A stretch of 64,000 nucleotides of DNA from Caulobacter sp. 602-1. Lineage in GTDB: Bacteria; Pseudomonadota; Alphaproteobacteria; Caulobacterales; Caulobacteraceae. Shown one piece after another: positions 55,627-64,000 of this stretch. Within the stretch, counting starts at the first letter, position 1; each line of letters starts with the position of its first letter. The position numbers and the translations under genes are program-made. The notes below the pieces were generated by a model. That model was not told the origin of the DNA. It ran no database searches and saw nothing but the letters and a program-made list of their open reading frames with translations. The DNA lies in contig NZ_RRYI01000002.1 in NCBI RefSeq assembly GCF_003931565.1, positions 1 through 64,000 on the forward strand, given 5' to 3'.

Positions 55627-58461
55627 TTACCAGGACTTGGTGATCGACACGCCATAGAGGCGCGGCTCGGCGGTGATCACATTGGTGAACAGGCCCGAGC
55701 TGTCGTCGGTGGTGTAGGCGTCGACGATCGGCGTCTTGTTGCCGATGTTCTTCACATAGGCGTCGATCGAGACCCCCCATTCCGGCTTTTCGACCTTCAG
55801 GGTGATGTTGCCGTTGTCCCACGACTTCAGGCGGTCGTACTCGGTGTTGTACACGCGAGCGAACTGCTTGCTCTGGCGGTAGTAGTCGCCGCGCAGGGTG
55901 GCGGACCAGCCGGAGGGCAGGTCGAAGGTGTACTGGGCGCCGAGCGAGGTGGTCCAGTGCGGCGAGTTCGGCAGCTCATTGCCCGACAGGTTGGCCGCCG
56001 TGCCTTCGATCGAGTAGCCGGCCCCGTAGGTGTAGAGGCCCGTGGCGTTGGCCAGGAACGCCGCGGTGGGCGCGGGGAGGCCCGCGCCGCCGGCCGCGGC
56101 CGGGGCCGACAGGAACGCCTGATAGGCCGCCGCCCCCGAGCAGGCCCAGGGCAGGGTGGCCCCGGCGCCGGCGCCCAGGATGGTGGCGACGCCGGCGGTG
56201 GCCAGCACGCAGTTGGCGCCGACGGCCGACGAGTTCGGACCCACCTTCACGACCGTATAGGCCGGGTTGGACTGGGTGCGGTTCATCGTGTCGATCGAGG
56301 TGACCCCGTCGCCGATCTTGGTGTGCAGATAGCCGATATTGGCGTTCAGCTTCAGGTTCCGCACCGGCGACCAGATGCTCTCCAGTTCGAAGCCGTAGAC
56401 CTTGGCGTCGACGTTCTCGTTCACCGAGGTGCGGTTCACGATCTTGGAGATCTGGTAGCCCTTGTAGTCGTACGAGAAGCCCGTGGCGTTGATCAGCACG
56501 CTGCCGCCGGCCAGGGTGTTCTTGGCGCCGATCTCGATGGCGTTGACGAACTCGGGGTCGAAGGTCTGGCGGATGCCGACGGCGCCGGCCGGAACGCCAG
56601 GATTGATGCCGCCGCCCTTGTAGCCCTTGGAATAGAAGGCATAGAGCAGGGTGTCGTCGGTGAAGCCCAGATGGGCCTTGTAGTCCACGCCGACGCGGCC
56701 CGTGGTCTCGTTGAAGCGGGCGCGCTGGTCCGGGTTGCTCGGGTTCAAGGTCAGGCCGTAGCCGGGGGCCAGCAGGACGGTCGAGTAGTTCTTGACCGCC
56801 TTCTTGTCGCGGGTCTGGCGCAGGCCCAGGGTGAACTTCAGGTCCTCGCTGGCCTGATAGTAGAGCTCGCCCATCACCGCGTCCGACACCAGGGTATAGG
56901 GCGTGCGGTTGTCATAGTAGTTGTGGCCGTCGCCGGTCGGGTCGGCCGCCGTGTCGATCCCGATGCAGTTGGCGGTGGTCGCCGGGTTGCAGTTCGGATT
57001 GCCGGTCTTGGAGAAGTTCAGGGCCAGCGACGACAGGGTCAGCGAGTTGCCGATCACGTAGTAGTCGGTCAGCGTCCGGTAGGTGAAGTGAATGGCGCCG
57101 ACGGTGAAGTTCAGCGGGCCGTCGAAGGCCGACTGCAAGCGAAGTTCCTGGCTGAACTGTTCCGAACGGCCGGACGAGACGTCGATGGTCGTGAACTTGT
57201 TCGTATTGCCCACCTGCGGGTCGTTGAAGAACCCGCCCGGCGTGAAGGGCGTGTTGTTGAAGGGGACCGGCGAGACGTTCCGGTTGTAGTCCTGCTTCGT
57301 ATAGACGCTGCCCTTGCTGTAGGCGGTCATCGAGGTGGCCGTCAGGGCGTCGGTCAGGTCGTAGGCCAGGGTGAGCTGATAGACGTTCGAGCCCGACCGG
57401 TAGAGCGGATCCAGCGCCGTCTCGATCTCGCGCAGGTTCGTCGAGGTGGTGTCGCCCAGGTTCGTGTCGCCCGAGGTGAAGCCGAAGATGTTGCCCAGAA
57501 GGCCGGTCAGCGTGCCCGAGGTGTTGACCGTGCCGTAGGCGCTGGAGCCGTACAGCGAGGCCGGCAGACAGCCCTGGGTCAGGAAGCCGCGCGCCGCGCC
57601 CGTCGGCACGCCGCCCACCGTGGCCGGGCCGTTGTCCTTGGTGCAGAGCTGCTTGCCGGTCCGCGCGCGGTTGTCGTTCTCGTGGAAGCGTTCCCACAGG
57701 AAGTTGGTGCGCAGCTTTTCGGTCGGGTTGAACATCACCTGGACGCGGGTCGAATATAGGTCCCGATCGTCGACGACGTGGTTGTTGAAGGTGTTGGTGA
57801 CGAAGCCGTCGCGCTTCAGCGAGGCGCCCGACAGGCGGACGGCCAGCTTGTCGCCGAAGATCGGCACGTTGACCATGCCGCGCAGCTTGACCGAATTGTA
57901 GTTGCCGTACTCGGCGCGGACATTGGCCTCGAACTGGTCGGTGGGCTTGGCGGTGATGACATTGACCACGCCGCCGGTGGCGTTGCGGCCGTAGAGGGTG
58001 CCCTGCGGACCACGCAGCACTTCCACGCGCTCCACGTCGTAGAATTCGGCCTCGAACAGGTTGCCCGACTGCATCGGGGCGTTGTTCAGGTGGACGCCGA
58101 CGCCCTGGTCGGCCGAGGCGCCGACGGCCTTGGCCCCGATGCCGCGGATCTGGAAGTTGAAGCTGTTGGTGAAGTTGCTCTTGGCGAAGGTGACGTTGGG
58201 GATCGCCTGCTGGAGGTTCGGGCCGCCGTCGATCTTCTGCGCCTCGAGGGAGTCCTGGCTGAACGCCGACACGGCGATCGGCACGTCCTGGAGCGCTTCT
58301 TCCTTCTTCTGAGCGGTGACGACCAGCTCTTCGATGACGGTGGTGTTCTGTTGCGCCGGCTTGGCGGCCTGCTGGGCGAACGCGGGGACGGCGAAGCCGG
58401 AGATCGCGACCGCCGAAGCGCCCATGACCAATAGGCTCCGCATACGCAGAGTTTGCGACAT
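55627..58461 (-). CDS. TonB-dependent outer membrane receptor
   Basis: 944 residues with a signal peptide (MRSLLVMGASAVAISGFAVP, cut near AFAQQ), a TonB box TVIEELVVTAQKKEE, a plug (VEVLRGPQGTLYGRNATGGV) and a barrel ending in GVSITKSW with terminal Trp. The plug type is the large catecholate/unknown-substrate receptor class seen many times in Caulobacter. A strong AGGGAGGG ribosome site lies before ATG 58461. No transport partners are adjacent. Confidence 0.96.
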   Translation of the reverse strand: MSQTLRMRSLLVMGASAVAISGFAVPAFAQQAAKPAQQNTTVIEELVVTAQKKEEALQDVPIAVSAFSQDSLEAQKIDGGPNLQQAIPNVTFAKSNFTNSFNFQIRGIGAKAVGASADQGVGVHLNNAPMQSGNLFEAEFYDVERVEVLRGPQGTLYGRNATGGVVNVITAKPTDQFEANVRAEYGNYNSVKLRGMVNVPIFGDKLAVRLSGASLKRDGFVTNTFNNHVVDDRDLYSTRVQVMFNPTEKLRTNFLWERFHENDNRARTGKQLCTKDNGPATVGGVPTGAARGFLTQGCLPASLYGSSAYGTVNTSGTLTGLLGNIFGFTSGDTNLGDTTSTNLREIETALDPLYRSGSNVYQLTLAYDLTDALTATSMTAYSKGSVYTKQDYNRNVSPVPFNNTPFTPGGFFNDPQVGNTNKFTTIDVSSGRSEQFSQELRLQSAFDGPLNFTVGAIHFTYRTLTDYYVIGNSLTLSSLALNFSKTGNPNCNPATTANCIGIDTAADPTGDGHNYYDNRTPYTLVSDAVMGELYYQASEDLKFTLGLRQTRDKKAVKNYSTVLLAPGYGLTLNPSNPDQRARFNETTGRVGVDYKAHLGFTDDTLLYAFYSKGYKGGGINPGVPAGAVGIRQTFDPEFVNAIEIGAKNTLAGGSVLINATGFSYDYKGYQISKIVNRTSVNENVDAKVYGFELESIWSPVRNLKLNANIGYLHTKIGDGVTSIDTMNRTQSNPAYTVVKVGPNSSAVGANCVLATAGVATILGAGAGATLPWACSGAAAYQAFLSAPAAAGGAGLPAPTAAFLANATGLYTYGAGYSIEGTAANLSGNELPNSPHWTTSLGAQYTFDLPSGWSATLRGDYYRQSKQFARVYNTEYDRLKSWDNGNITLKVEKPEWGVSIDAYVKNIGNKTPIVDAYTTDDSSGLFTNVITAEPRLYGVSITKSW

Positions 58462-58928
58462 TGAATTCCCTCCCTGGACCCCGGCGGCGCCTTATGGATG
58501 GAGCCTGCTGGGGCCGATGTTTCCTCGGCGCCGTACTGTTCTCACCACGTGGGCGTACGGCGAACCCATCGCAGCATTCGGAGATTGCATACTTGCGTTT
58601 GAAAGCTGTCAACTGGCCTGATCGTAAGTGAACGGCGATAGGTTACGCCTTTTCACTTTCGGGCGGGGGTGTTCTCCTGAGGCGGGTAAGTTTCCATCTA
58701 ATTAGAAGATCGAGTTTGGCGCTTCCGTAGGGGAAATCGCGGCCCATGATCGCGAAAATATCTCGCAATGGCGAGATGCGTCGAGGATTCGCGGTCGAAA
58801 GACTTCGCCTTGGTTCGTCGGCGGAGTATCGCGTGGGGCGCCGCCGTTGAACCCTGGCGGTTCCGGCGCGGCCTTGCCTCGTGTAGAGGAGGGGCCATGT
58901 TCCCCCTTTTCCACCTTGAGAGGCTCGC
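58462..58928. other. Intergenic region between TonB receptor and queC
   Basis: 467 bases between divergent genes. I see no gene. The region has moderately A/T-rich patches (58600-58750) that probably hold both promoters. I looked for a preQ1 riboswitch-like fold before queC and found nothing convincing. Confidence 0.5.
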
Positions 58929-59672
58929 ATGAGCCCGACCACGTCGCCTGGCGCGCTTGTTCTCTTCTCCGGCGGTCAGGACAGCAGCGTCTGCCTGGCC
59001 TGGGCCCTCGAGCGCTATGAGCGCGTCGAGACGGTCGGCTTCGACTATGGCCAGCGCCATGCGATCGAGATGGAGGCCCGTCAGGCCGTGCGCCGCGAGG
59101 TCGCCGCCCGCTTTCCGCAATGGGCCGGCCGCCTGGGCGACGACCACGTGCTGGACATCAGGAGCTTCGGCCAGGTGGCCCAGTCGGCCCTGACCGCCGA
59201 CCGCGCCATCGAGATGACCGAGCGCGGCCTGCCCTCGACCTTCGTGCCGGGCCGCAACCTGGTGTTCCTGATCTACGCCGCCGCCCTGGCCGATCGCCGG
59301 GGGATCGAGGCCCTGGTCGGCGGGATGTGCGAGACCGACTTCTCTGGCTATCCGGACTGCCGACGCGACACCCTGGACGCCCAGCAGAACGCCTTGAACC
59401 TGGGCATGGACCGCGACTTCCGGGTCGAGACCCCGCTGATGTGGCTGACCAAGGCCCAGACCTGGGCTCTCGCCAAGACGCTGGGCGGCGAGGACCTGGT
59501 CCGGCTGATCGTCGAGGAAAGCCACACCTGCTACCAGGGCGAACGTGGCGAACTCCACGCCTGGGGCCATGGCTGCGGGACCTGCCCGGCGTGCGAGCTG
59601 CGCGAGAAGGGCTATGTCGAGTGGGACGTGGCGGGGCGCCAGTCCCTGCCCGAGGAGCCGCCGGCGCGATGA
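58929..59672 (+). CDS. queC: 7-cyano-7-deazaguanine synthase
   Basis: 247 residues. The ATP pyrophosphatase P-loop SGGQDSS lies near residue 14, and the C-terminal zinc-binding cysteine cluster is CYQGE ... [17 protein letters not shown]. It makes preQ0 from 7-carboxy-7-deazaguanine in queuosine biosynthesis. The stop overlaps the queE start as ATGA, so the pair is coupled. Confidence 0.97.
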   Translation: MSPTTSPGALVLFSGGQDSSVCLAWALERYERVETVGFDYGQRHAIEMEARQAVRREVAARFPQWAGRLGDDHVLDIRSFGQVAQSALTADRAIEMTERGLPSTFVPGRNLVFLIYAAALADRRGIEALVGGMCETDFSGYPDCRRDTLDAQQNALNLGMDRDFRVETPLMWLTKAQTWALAKTLGGEDLVRLIVEESHTCYQGERGELHAWGHGCGTCPACELREKGYVEWDVAGRQSLPEEPPAR

Positions 59673-60301
59673 CCTACTCCGTCAAGGAGATCTTCCTGAC
59701 CCTGCAGGGCGAGGGCGGCCAGGCGGGCAAGGCGGCGGTGTTCTGCCGTTTCGCCGGCTGCAACCTGTGGACCGGCCGCGAGCAGGACCGGGCCAAGGCC
59801 GTCTGCGCCTTCTGCGACACCGACTTCGTCGGGACCGACGGCGAGAACGGCGGCAAGTTCGCCACGGCCGAGGATCTGGCCGCCGCCGTCGAGGCCCAGT
59901 GGACCGGCGGACCGGACAACCGCCTGGTGGTCTGCACCGGCGGCGAGCCGTTCCTGCAACTGGATGAGGCCGCCATCGCGGCGCTGCGCGCGCGGGGGTT
60001 CCAGATCGCTTGCGAGAGCAACGGCACGCTGCCGGCCCCGGCGGGAATCGACTGGATCTGCATCAGCCCGAAGGCCGACGCGCCGGTGGTCCAGACCTCG
60101 GGGCAGGAGCTGAAGCTGGTCTATCCGCAGGACAAGGCCATGCCGGAGCGCTTCGAGACCCTGGATTTCGAGCGGTTCTACCTGCAGCCGATGGACGGTC
60201 CCGATCGCGACCGCAACACCCAGCTGGCGGTCGCCTATTGCCTGGCGCATCCGCAATGGCGCCTGAGCGTCCAGACCCACAAATATCTGGGCCTGCCCTA
60301 G
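59669..60301 (+). CDS. queE: 7-carboxy-7-deazaguanine synthase (radical SAM)
   Basis: 210 residues. The iron-sulfur motif is C-x14-C-x2-C (CNLWTG ... VCAFCDTDF) rather than the usual C-x3-C-x2-C, a form known from the QueE family. [20 protein letters not shown] and [10 protein letters not shown] are also typical. It catalyses ring contraction of 6-carboxy-tetrahydropterin, the step before QueC. It overlaps queC by four bases. Confidence 0.96.
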   Translation: MTYSVKEIFLTLQGEGGQAGKAAVFCRFAGCNLWTGREQDRAKAVCAFCDTDFVGTDGENGGKFATAEDLAAAVEAQWTGGPDNRLVVCTGGEPFLQLDEAAIAALRARGFQIACESNGTLPAPAGIDWICISPKADAPVVQTSGQELKLVYPQDKAMPERFETLDFERFYLQPMDGPDRDRNTQLAVAYCLAHPQWRLSVQTHKYLGLP

Positions 60302-60310
60302 GCCTAAGCG

Positions 60311-60553
60311 CTAGCGGCGATAGTCGTCGCGATCGCGATCCTTCTTGCCGTCGCCCGGGATCACCGCCTTGCCGGTGGCGACGACCGCCTTGCCCGCGCC
60401 GCCGACGACCGCGCCGGTGACGCCGATCGCCGTGCCGGCCACGGTCCCGACGGCGGCCGCCGCGAGGCAGCCGGTCTGCGAAAGCGCGACCATCGTCAGG
60501 ATGGCGGCCAGGGGCGCGACGCGGGAAAGCGGAGCCAGGCGGCGAAGGGTCAT
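60311..60553 (-). CDS. Small envelope-associated protein, glycine/alanine-rich
   Basis: 80 residues. A signal sequence (PLAAILTMVALSQTGC) ends at a cysteine, but the lipobox is weak (Gln at -3), so lipidation is uncertain. The mature part is small and Gly/Ala/Val-rich (AGTAIGVTGAVVGGAGKAVV) with a charged C-terminus (KKDRDRDDYRR). Similar short proteins of unknown function occur in alphaproteobacteria. Confidence 0.65.
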   Translation of the reverse strand: MTLRRLAPLSRVAPLAAILTMVALSQTGCLAAAAVGTVAGTAIGVTGAVVGGAGKAVVATGKAVIPGDGKKDRDRDDYRR

Positions 60554-60601
60554 GGTGAAGCTCGTGAAACGGTGTTCACCACGTTCTAGCCGGCCAAAGG
60601 T

Positions 60602-61144
60602 TTAAATTCTCCGCGTCGGATGGCCGCGACCCGCCTGGGCGTCGTCCACATAGAGCGCCCGCTTGTCGTCTTCGCGCCTGCGCTCGCCCCGGTAGCGCGG
60701 ATCGGCGCGACGGCGACGGTCAGGGCCGAAATAGTCGCCCGCGCGGACGAACGGGCGGGGGTTCTCGATCAGCAGGGTCAGACGGTGGATGACCCCGCGC
60801 GCCGTGACCGGCTTGGTGAGGAACTCGTTGACCCCGGCGTCGCGCGCCTCATGCACCCGGCGCTCGGTCGAGTGGCCCGTGATCATCACGATCGGCACGA
60901 ACGGGTTGGGGCTGTCGGGCGACTGGCGGACCAACTGGACGAAATCGATGCCGTCGAGGCCGTTCATCGACAGGTCGGTGAACACCACGTCGATCGCGGT
61001 GGAGCGCAGGATCGCCAGCGCCTCGGCGCCGTCCATGGCCTCGAACACATAGCGCACGCCGATCGCCCGCAGGATCTCGATCAGCAGCATTCGCATGTGC
61101 TGGTTGTCGTCGACCAGCAGGATCTTCAGGAGATCGAACCGCAC
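60602..61144 (-). CDS. Single-domain response regulator with basic C-terminal tail
   Basis: 180 residues. CheY-like receiver: KILLVDDNQHMRMLL, phosphoacceptor Asp in DVVFTDLSMNGLDG, Thr in MITGHS, Lys in FLTKPVTARG. After residue ~125 comes a tail with RAGDYFGPDRRRRADPRYRG, a motif seen on several alphaproteobacterial receivers. There is no output domain. The start is a GTG at 61144. The partner kinase is unknown. Confidence 0.9.
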   Translation of the reverse strand: MRFDLLKILLVDDNQHMRMLLIEILRAIGVRYVFEAMDGAEALAILRSTAIDVVFTDLSMNGLDGIDFVQLVRQSPDSPNPFVPIVMITGHSTERRVHEARDAGVNEFLTKPVTARGVIHRLTLLIENPRPFVRAGDYFGPDRRRRADPRYRGERRREDDKRALYVDDAQAGRGHPTRRI

Positions 61145-61321
61145 GCGCCGAGTCCCCTTCTCATCGCGTCACGCATCACAACCTTAGCGTGCCGCGTTCG
61201 CGCGCCAAGGGATATGCGGGTTGAGCCTTACGCCCGCAATCGTGTGCACGTCAACCCGAAAGCTGAACCTAATCAGAGGGCGAGGGTCAGAAACCGTGGT
61301 TTCTGCGCCTTGACCCCGCGG

Positions 61322-62440
61322 TCAGCGGCTCGCGCCAGGCGCGAACACGTGGCCGCCGGTCTGGCCGCGATGACGCAGGAAGGCGTCGGCCAGCACGCAG
61401 GCGGTCATGGCCTCGACCACCGGCACGCCGCGAATGCCGACGCACGGGTCGTGGCGGCCCTTGGTGCGCAGGTCGATCTCCTCGCCCGCCTCGTTGAGGG
61501 TCTGGCGCGGGATCAGGATCGACGAGGTCGGCTTGAAGGCCACGCGCGCCACGACCGGCTGGCCGGTCGAGATGCCGCCCAGCACGCCGCCGGCGTGGTT
61601 GGACAGGAACATCGGCTGGCCGTCCTCGGACAGGCGCATGGCGTCGGCGTTGTCCTCGCCCGTCAGCGCGGCGCTGGCGAAGCCCTCGCCGATCTCGACG
61701 CCCTTGGCGGCGTTGATCGACATCAGGGCGGCGGCCAGTTCGGCGTCCAGCTTGCCGTAGAGCGGCGCGCCCCAGCCGGCCGGCACGCCGGTGGCTTCCA
61801 CCTCCACCACCGCGCCGGTCGAAGAGCCGGCCTTGCGGATCGTCTCCAGATGCTCTTCCCAGACCGGGATGATCGCGGCGTCGGGCGACCAATAGGGGTT
61901 CTGTTCGGTCTGGTCCCAGTCCCAGTTCTCGCGATTGATCGCGTGCGGGCCGATCTGCACCAGGGCGGCGCGGATCGTCACGCCCGGGATCACCAGCCGC
62001 GCCACCGCCCCGGCCGCCACGCGCGCCGCCGTCTCGCGCGCCGAGCTGCGGCCGCCGCCGCGATAGTCGCGCACGCCGTACTTGGCGAAATAGGGATAGT
62101 CCGCATGGCCAGGGCGGAAGGCCTGGGCGATCTCGCCATAGTCTTTGGACCGCTGGTCGGTGTTCTCGATCATCAGGCTGATCGGCGTGCCGGTGGTCCG
62201 CTGGCCGTTGGTGCGTTCGTCCTCGAACACGCCCGACAGGATGCGCACCGCGTCCGGTTCCTGGCGCTGGGTGACGAACTTGCCGTTGCCCGGTCGGCGC
62301 TTGTCGAGGAACCCCTGGATCATCTCGGCCGTCAGGGCGATGCCCGGCGGCACGCCGTCGACGACGCAGCCGAGCGCCGGGCCGTGGCTTTCGCCCCAGG
62401 TGGTGACGCGGAACAGGTGACCGAAGGTGTTGTGCGACAT
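61322..62440 (-). CDS. aroC: Chorismate synthase
   Basis: 372 residues. All family signatures are present: [18 protein letters not shown] near the N-terminus, [36 protein letters not shown] and the C-terminal [18 protein letters not shown]. It is an FMN-dependent lyase closing the shikimate pathway. Start at 62440 ([10 protein letters not shown]), where homology begins. A frame extension to 62476 is not family-like. Confidence 0.98.
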   Translation of the reverse strand: MSHNTFGHLFRVTTWGESHGPALGCVVDGVPPGIALTAEMIQGFLDKRRPGNGKFVTQRQEPDAVRILSGVFEDERTNGQRTTGTPISLMIENTDQRSKDYGEIAQAFRPGHADYPYFAKYGVRDYRGGGRSSARETAARVAAGAVARLVIPGVTIRAALVQIGPHAINRENWDWDQTEQNPYWSPDAAIIPVWEEHLETIRKAGSSTGAVVEVEATGVPAGWGAPLYGKLDAELAAALMSINAAKGVEIGEGFASAALTGEDNADAMRLSEDGQPMFLSNHAGGVLGGISTGQPVVARVAFKPTSSILIPRQTLNEAGEEIDLRTKGRHDPCVGIRGVPVVEAMTACVLADAFLRHRGQTGGHVFAPGASR

Positions 62441-62642
62441 GGGGCGGCTTCTAGCGGAAACGGACGGTCCGGGCAAAGCCGCCAGGCGTGACGCTCAAGC
62501 TCGAATGCTCGTTTGAATAGAATTGAAATGAAAAGAACTTATAGATTGTATTTCGGCGGGTGGTTGGTACCTTGGCGCTCGGCGTCGCCCCCCAGAAACC
62601 GGGACGCGCCGATCGCTCACGAAAAACCGATGGGAGAAGGAA

Positions 62643-63098
62643 ATGACCAGTGGTGTGGCGAACTTTGCGGGTGACTGCGGCGAGTGCTCCGACCGGGGCA
62701 AGTATCACACGGCGACCTGTCCCGGCGGCATGCAGGTGGGGCAGTCGGCGACGGTGAACGGCAGCTCGCCGCAGAACTGCGTCGTGGCCAACGACAAGGG
62801 TACGGTGTTCGGGATCGAGCTCCTGTCGAACGCCGGCTTCTACAGCTACCAGGTTCGCGTCGACGCCCAGGGGCCCAGCGGCGCCTTCAGCGGTTCGATG
62901 TACCTGGCCTTCGAGGACGAGACGCACGACGTCTACTATCTGAGCATCTACTCCTCGCGGCGTGAGTCCCACACCGTGTCGTTCAACAGCAGCTCGCCCA
63001 ACATCATCGCGATCTACTGGAGCGACTACGATTTCACCGTGAAGACCGGTGACGCCGCGCGCGCCAAGGCCGACTTCAAGGTCCTGAGCCCGGCCTGA
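62643..63098 (+). CDS. Hypothetical protein with N-terminal cysteine cluster
   Basis: 151 residues, not recognised. No signal peptide. Four cysteines at positions 12, 15, 26 and 46 (CGEC spacing for the first pair), followed by a Ser/Gly/aromatic-rich probable beta-sandwich (VRVDAQGPSGAFSGSMYLAF, YYLSIYSSRRES). A GGGAGAAGGAA ribosome site precedes the ATG directly. The 200-base upstream region is A/T-rich compared with the surroundings, suggesting a regulated promoter or recent acquisition. It is divergent from aroC. Confidence 0.75.
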   Translation: MTSGVANFAGDCGECSDRGKYHTATCPGGMQVGQSATVNGSSPQNCVVANDKGTVFGIELLSNAGFYSYQVRVDAQGPSGAFSGSMYLAFEDETHDVYYLSIYSSRRESHTVSFNSSSPNIIAIYWSDYDFTVKTGDAARAKADFKVLSPA

Positions 63099-63160
63099 CA
63101 CGGCTCGGCGCCGGCGGCGGGGGCGCGACCTCCGCCGCCTAGCCGCGCGCCTTCGCGATG

Positions 63161-64000
63161 CTAGAGGCCGGGCTTGAGGAAGACGTTCAGGGTCACGCGC
63201 GGCTTGCCTTCGGCCGCGTGGTTGACGACGTCCAGCCGCTCGATCGCCCCGTCGGGCAGGGTGGTGGGATCGAAGCCGGCCGGCGGGGTGTCGCCGTTCA
63301 GCAGCACCGTCGTCTCGGGCGCCTTGAGCCGGCCGCGGACCTGGACGTGGCCGTGATAGGTCGAGACCTGACCGTCCGGAACCTTCAGCCTGCCCTTGAC
63401 GATCTCGGCATTGCTGACGCGGACCATGTCGGAACGGATCTCGACATACTGGCCGCTGCCGTTGTCGCTGATGACGGTCCGGCTGCCGCGCTGGTTCTCG
63501 CCTTGCTGGGCCAGGGCGATCGAGCCGCCGGCGATCAAGGCCAAGGCGAGCAGGCTGGCCAGGCCCAGCAGGGCGCGGCGGGTGAAGCTGGCGGGGTCCT
63601 GGGGATGGGTGATGGCTCGCAGGCGCATGGCGGTCGGCTTTCGTCCTTTGCCGGTGAAGGCGGGATGCAGGGCGGGGGCGGCGCGGCCGCGCAACACCGC
63701 GATCAGGGCCTCGGCATAGCCGTGGCGGTCGGCGGGGCTGGCGCCGTCCAGGGCCAGGGCGTCGCTCAGCTCCTCGCGGGTGGCGGCGGCGCGAGCGCGG
63801 ATGGCGGCGAACGGCGGGACCATCCAGAACAGCCCGCCCAGCAGGTGCTCGGCCAGCAGCCGCCAGTTGTCGCCACGCTTCAGATGCGCCAGCTCGTGGG
63901 CGCAGATCGGCACGAGGCGGTGGACATCCAGCCGTTCGACCAGCTCGGCGGGCAGCAGGATGACCGGTGTCGTCAGGCCGGCCAGCAGGGGCTGGTCGAT
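63161..64000 (-). CDS. BlaR1/MecR1-type M56 membrane metallopeptidase, truncated by window end
   Basis: The frame is open at base 64000, so the N-terminal part of the gene lies outside. Visible are the pre-catalytic stretch (LTTPVILLPAELVERLDVHR), the zinc motif H-E-x-x-H in CAHELAHLKRGDNW, a conserved EEL helix, and a later membrane segment (LASLLALALIAGGSIALA). The C-terminus after the helix carries a beta-rich periplasmic part instead of a penicillin-binding sensor domain. Family members signal by cleaving a BlaI-type repressor. No blaI gene is visible on this side. Confidence 0.85.
   Translation of the reverse strand: MDQPLLAGLTTPVILLPAELVERLDVHRLVPICAHELAHLKRGDNWRLLAEHLLGGLFWMVPPFAAIRARAAATREELSDALALDGASPADRHGYAEALIAVLRGRAAPALHPAFTGKGRKPTAMRLRAITHPQDPASFTRRALLGLASLLALALIAGGSIALAQQGENQRGSRTVISDNGSGQYVEIRSDMVRVSNAEIVKGRLKVPDGQVSTYHGHVQVRGRLKAPETTVLLNGDTPPAGFDPTTLPDGAIERLDVVNHAAEGKPRVTLNVFLKPGL

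Noticed and set aside
58462..58928. A preQ1 riboswitch in front of queC
   Set aside because: No short C-rich hairpin with an A-rich tail of the preQ1 type was recognisable.

Overview
The window is a 64 kb piece of high-GC chromosome from an alphaproteobacterium, most likely Caulobacter or a close relative in Caulobacteraceae. This is inferred from the GC-rich third positions, two large TonB-dependent receptors, HWE/HisKA_2 histidine kinases, TTG and GTG starts, a ParD/ParE pair, a bacterial GH47 mannosidase (a family known in Caulobacter) and an indolepyruvate ferredoxin oxidoreductase with a divergent Lrp regulator. I could not run a species-level search. I saw no rRNA genes, CRISPR arrays, insertion sequences or prophage genes. 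One tRNA is present.

Layout. 1-2.5 kb: 3' end of tuf with its terminator, a DUF4118 histidine kinase and a GNAT acetyltransferase. 2.5-8.2 kb: an RND efflux operon on the minus strand (outer membrane factor, adaptor, permease). 8.7-13.5 kb: a TonB-dependent receptor and a secreted M28 peptidase. 13.7-15.6 kb: a MerR regulator divergent from an apolipoprotein N-acyltransferase/nitrilase-like membrane protein, with a MerR-type long-spacer promoter between them. 15.7-21.5 kb: a protein with a 100-residue internal duplication, a regulator with two TetR DNA-binding domains, an AlgJ/MBOAT O-acetylation pair and an ACT-domain protein. 21.6-24.9 kb: a PAS hybrid kinase and a serine hydrolase. 25.3-30.2 kb: a fatty-acid block (FadB-type enzyme, acyl-CoA ligase and a PLP-fold protein without the catalytic lysine). 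30.3-35.1 kb: DUF2199, CorA, adenine deaminase-like, pirin and MHS transporter genes. 35.2-39.3 kb: Lrp regulator and indolepyruvate ferredoxin oxidoreductase. 39.3-43.2 kb: ParDE plus an orphan ParD paralogue, LhgO-like oxidase, glycosyltransferase, tRNA-Met and a BrnT/BrnA module. 43.3-48 kb: small conserved protein, GDPD, GH47 mannosidase and an HWE kinase. 48-51.4 kb: an MdeR-like Lrp regulator divergent from methionine gamma-lyase, a glucokinase-like protein and a PilZ protein. 51.4-55.4 kb: XRE regulator, LuxI synthase, LuxR receptor and a CBS/receiver pseudokinase. 55.6-64 kb: second TonB receptor, queC-queE, small envelope protein, response regulator, aroC, an unrecognised cysteine-containing protein and a truncated BlaR1-type peptidase gene.

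The most interesting system is the complete acyl-homoserine lactone quorum-sensing unit at 52.1-53.8 kb. It has luxR followed by luxI, with a 16-bp lux-box-like inverted repeat between them, and it lies next to a receiver protein that looks like a histidine kinase without its phosphoacceptor histidine. Other points of interest are the MerR/nitrilase pair, the toxin-antitoxin genes on either side of the tRNA-Met region, the lysine-free PLP-fold protein, the tandem TetR fusion and the glucokinase homologue with an altered phosphate-binding loop.
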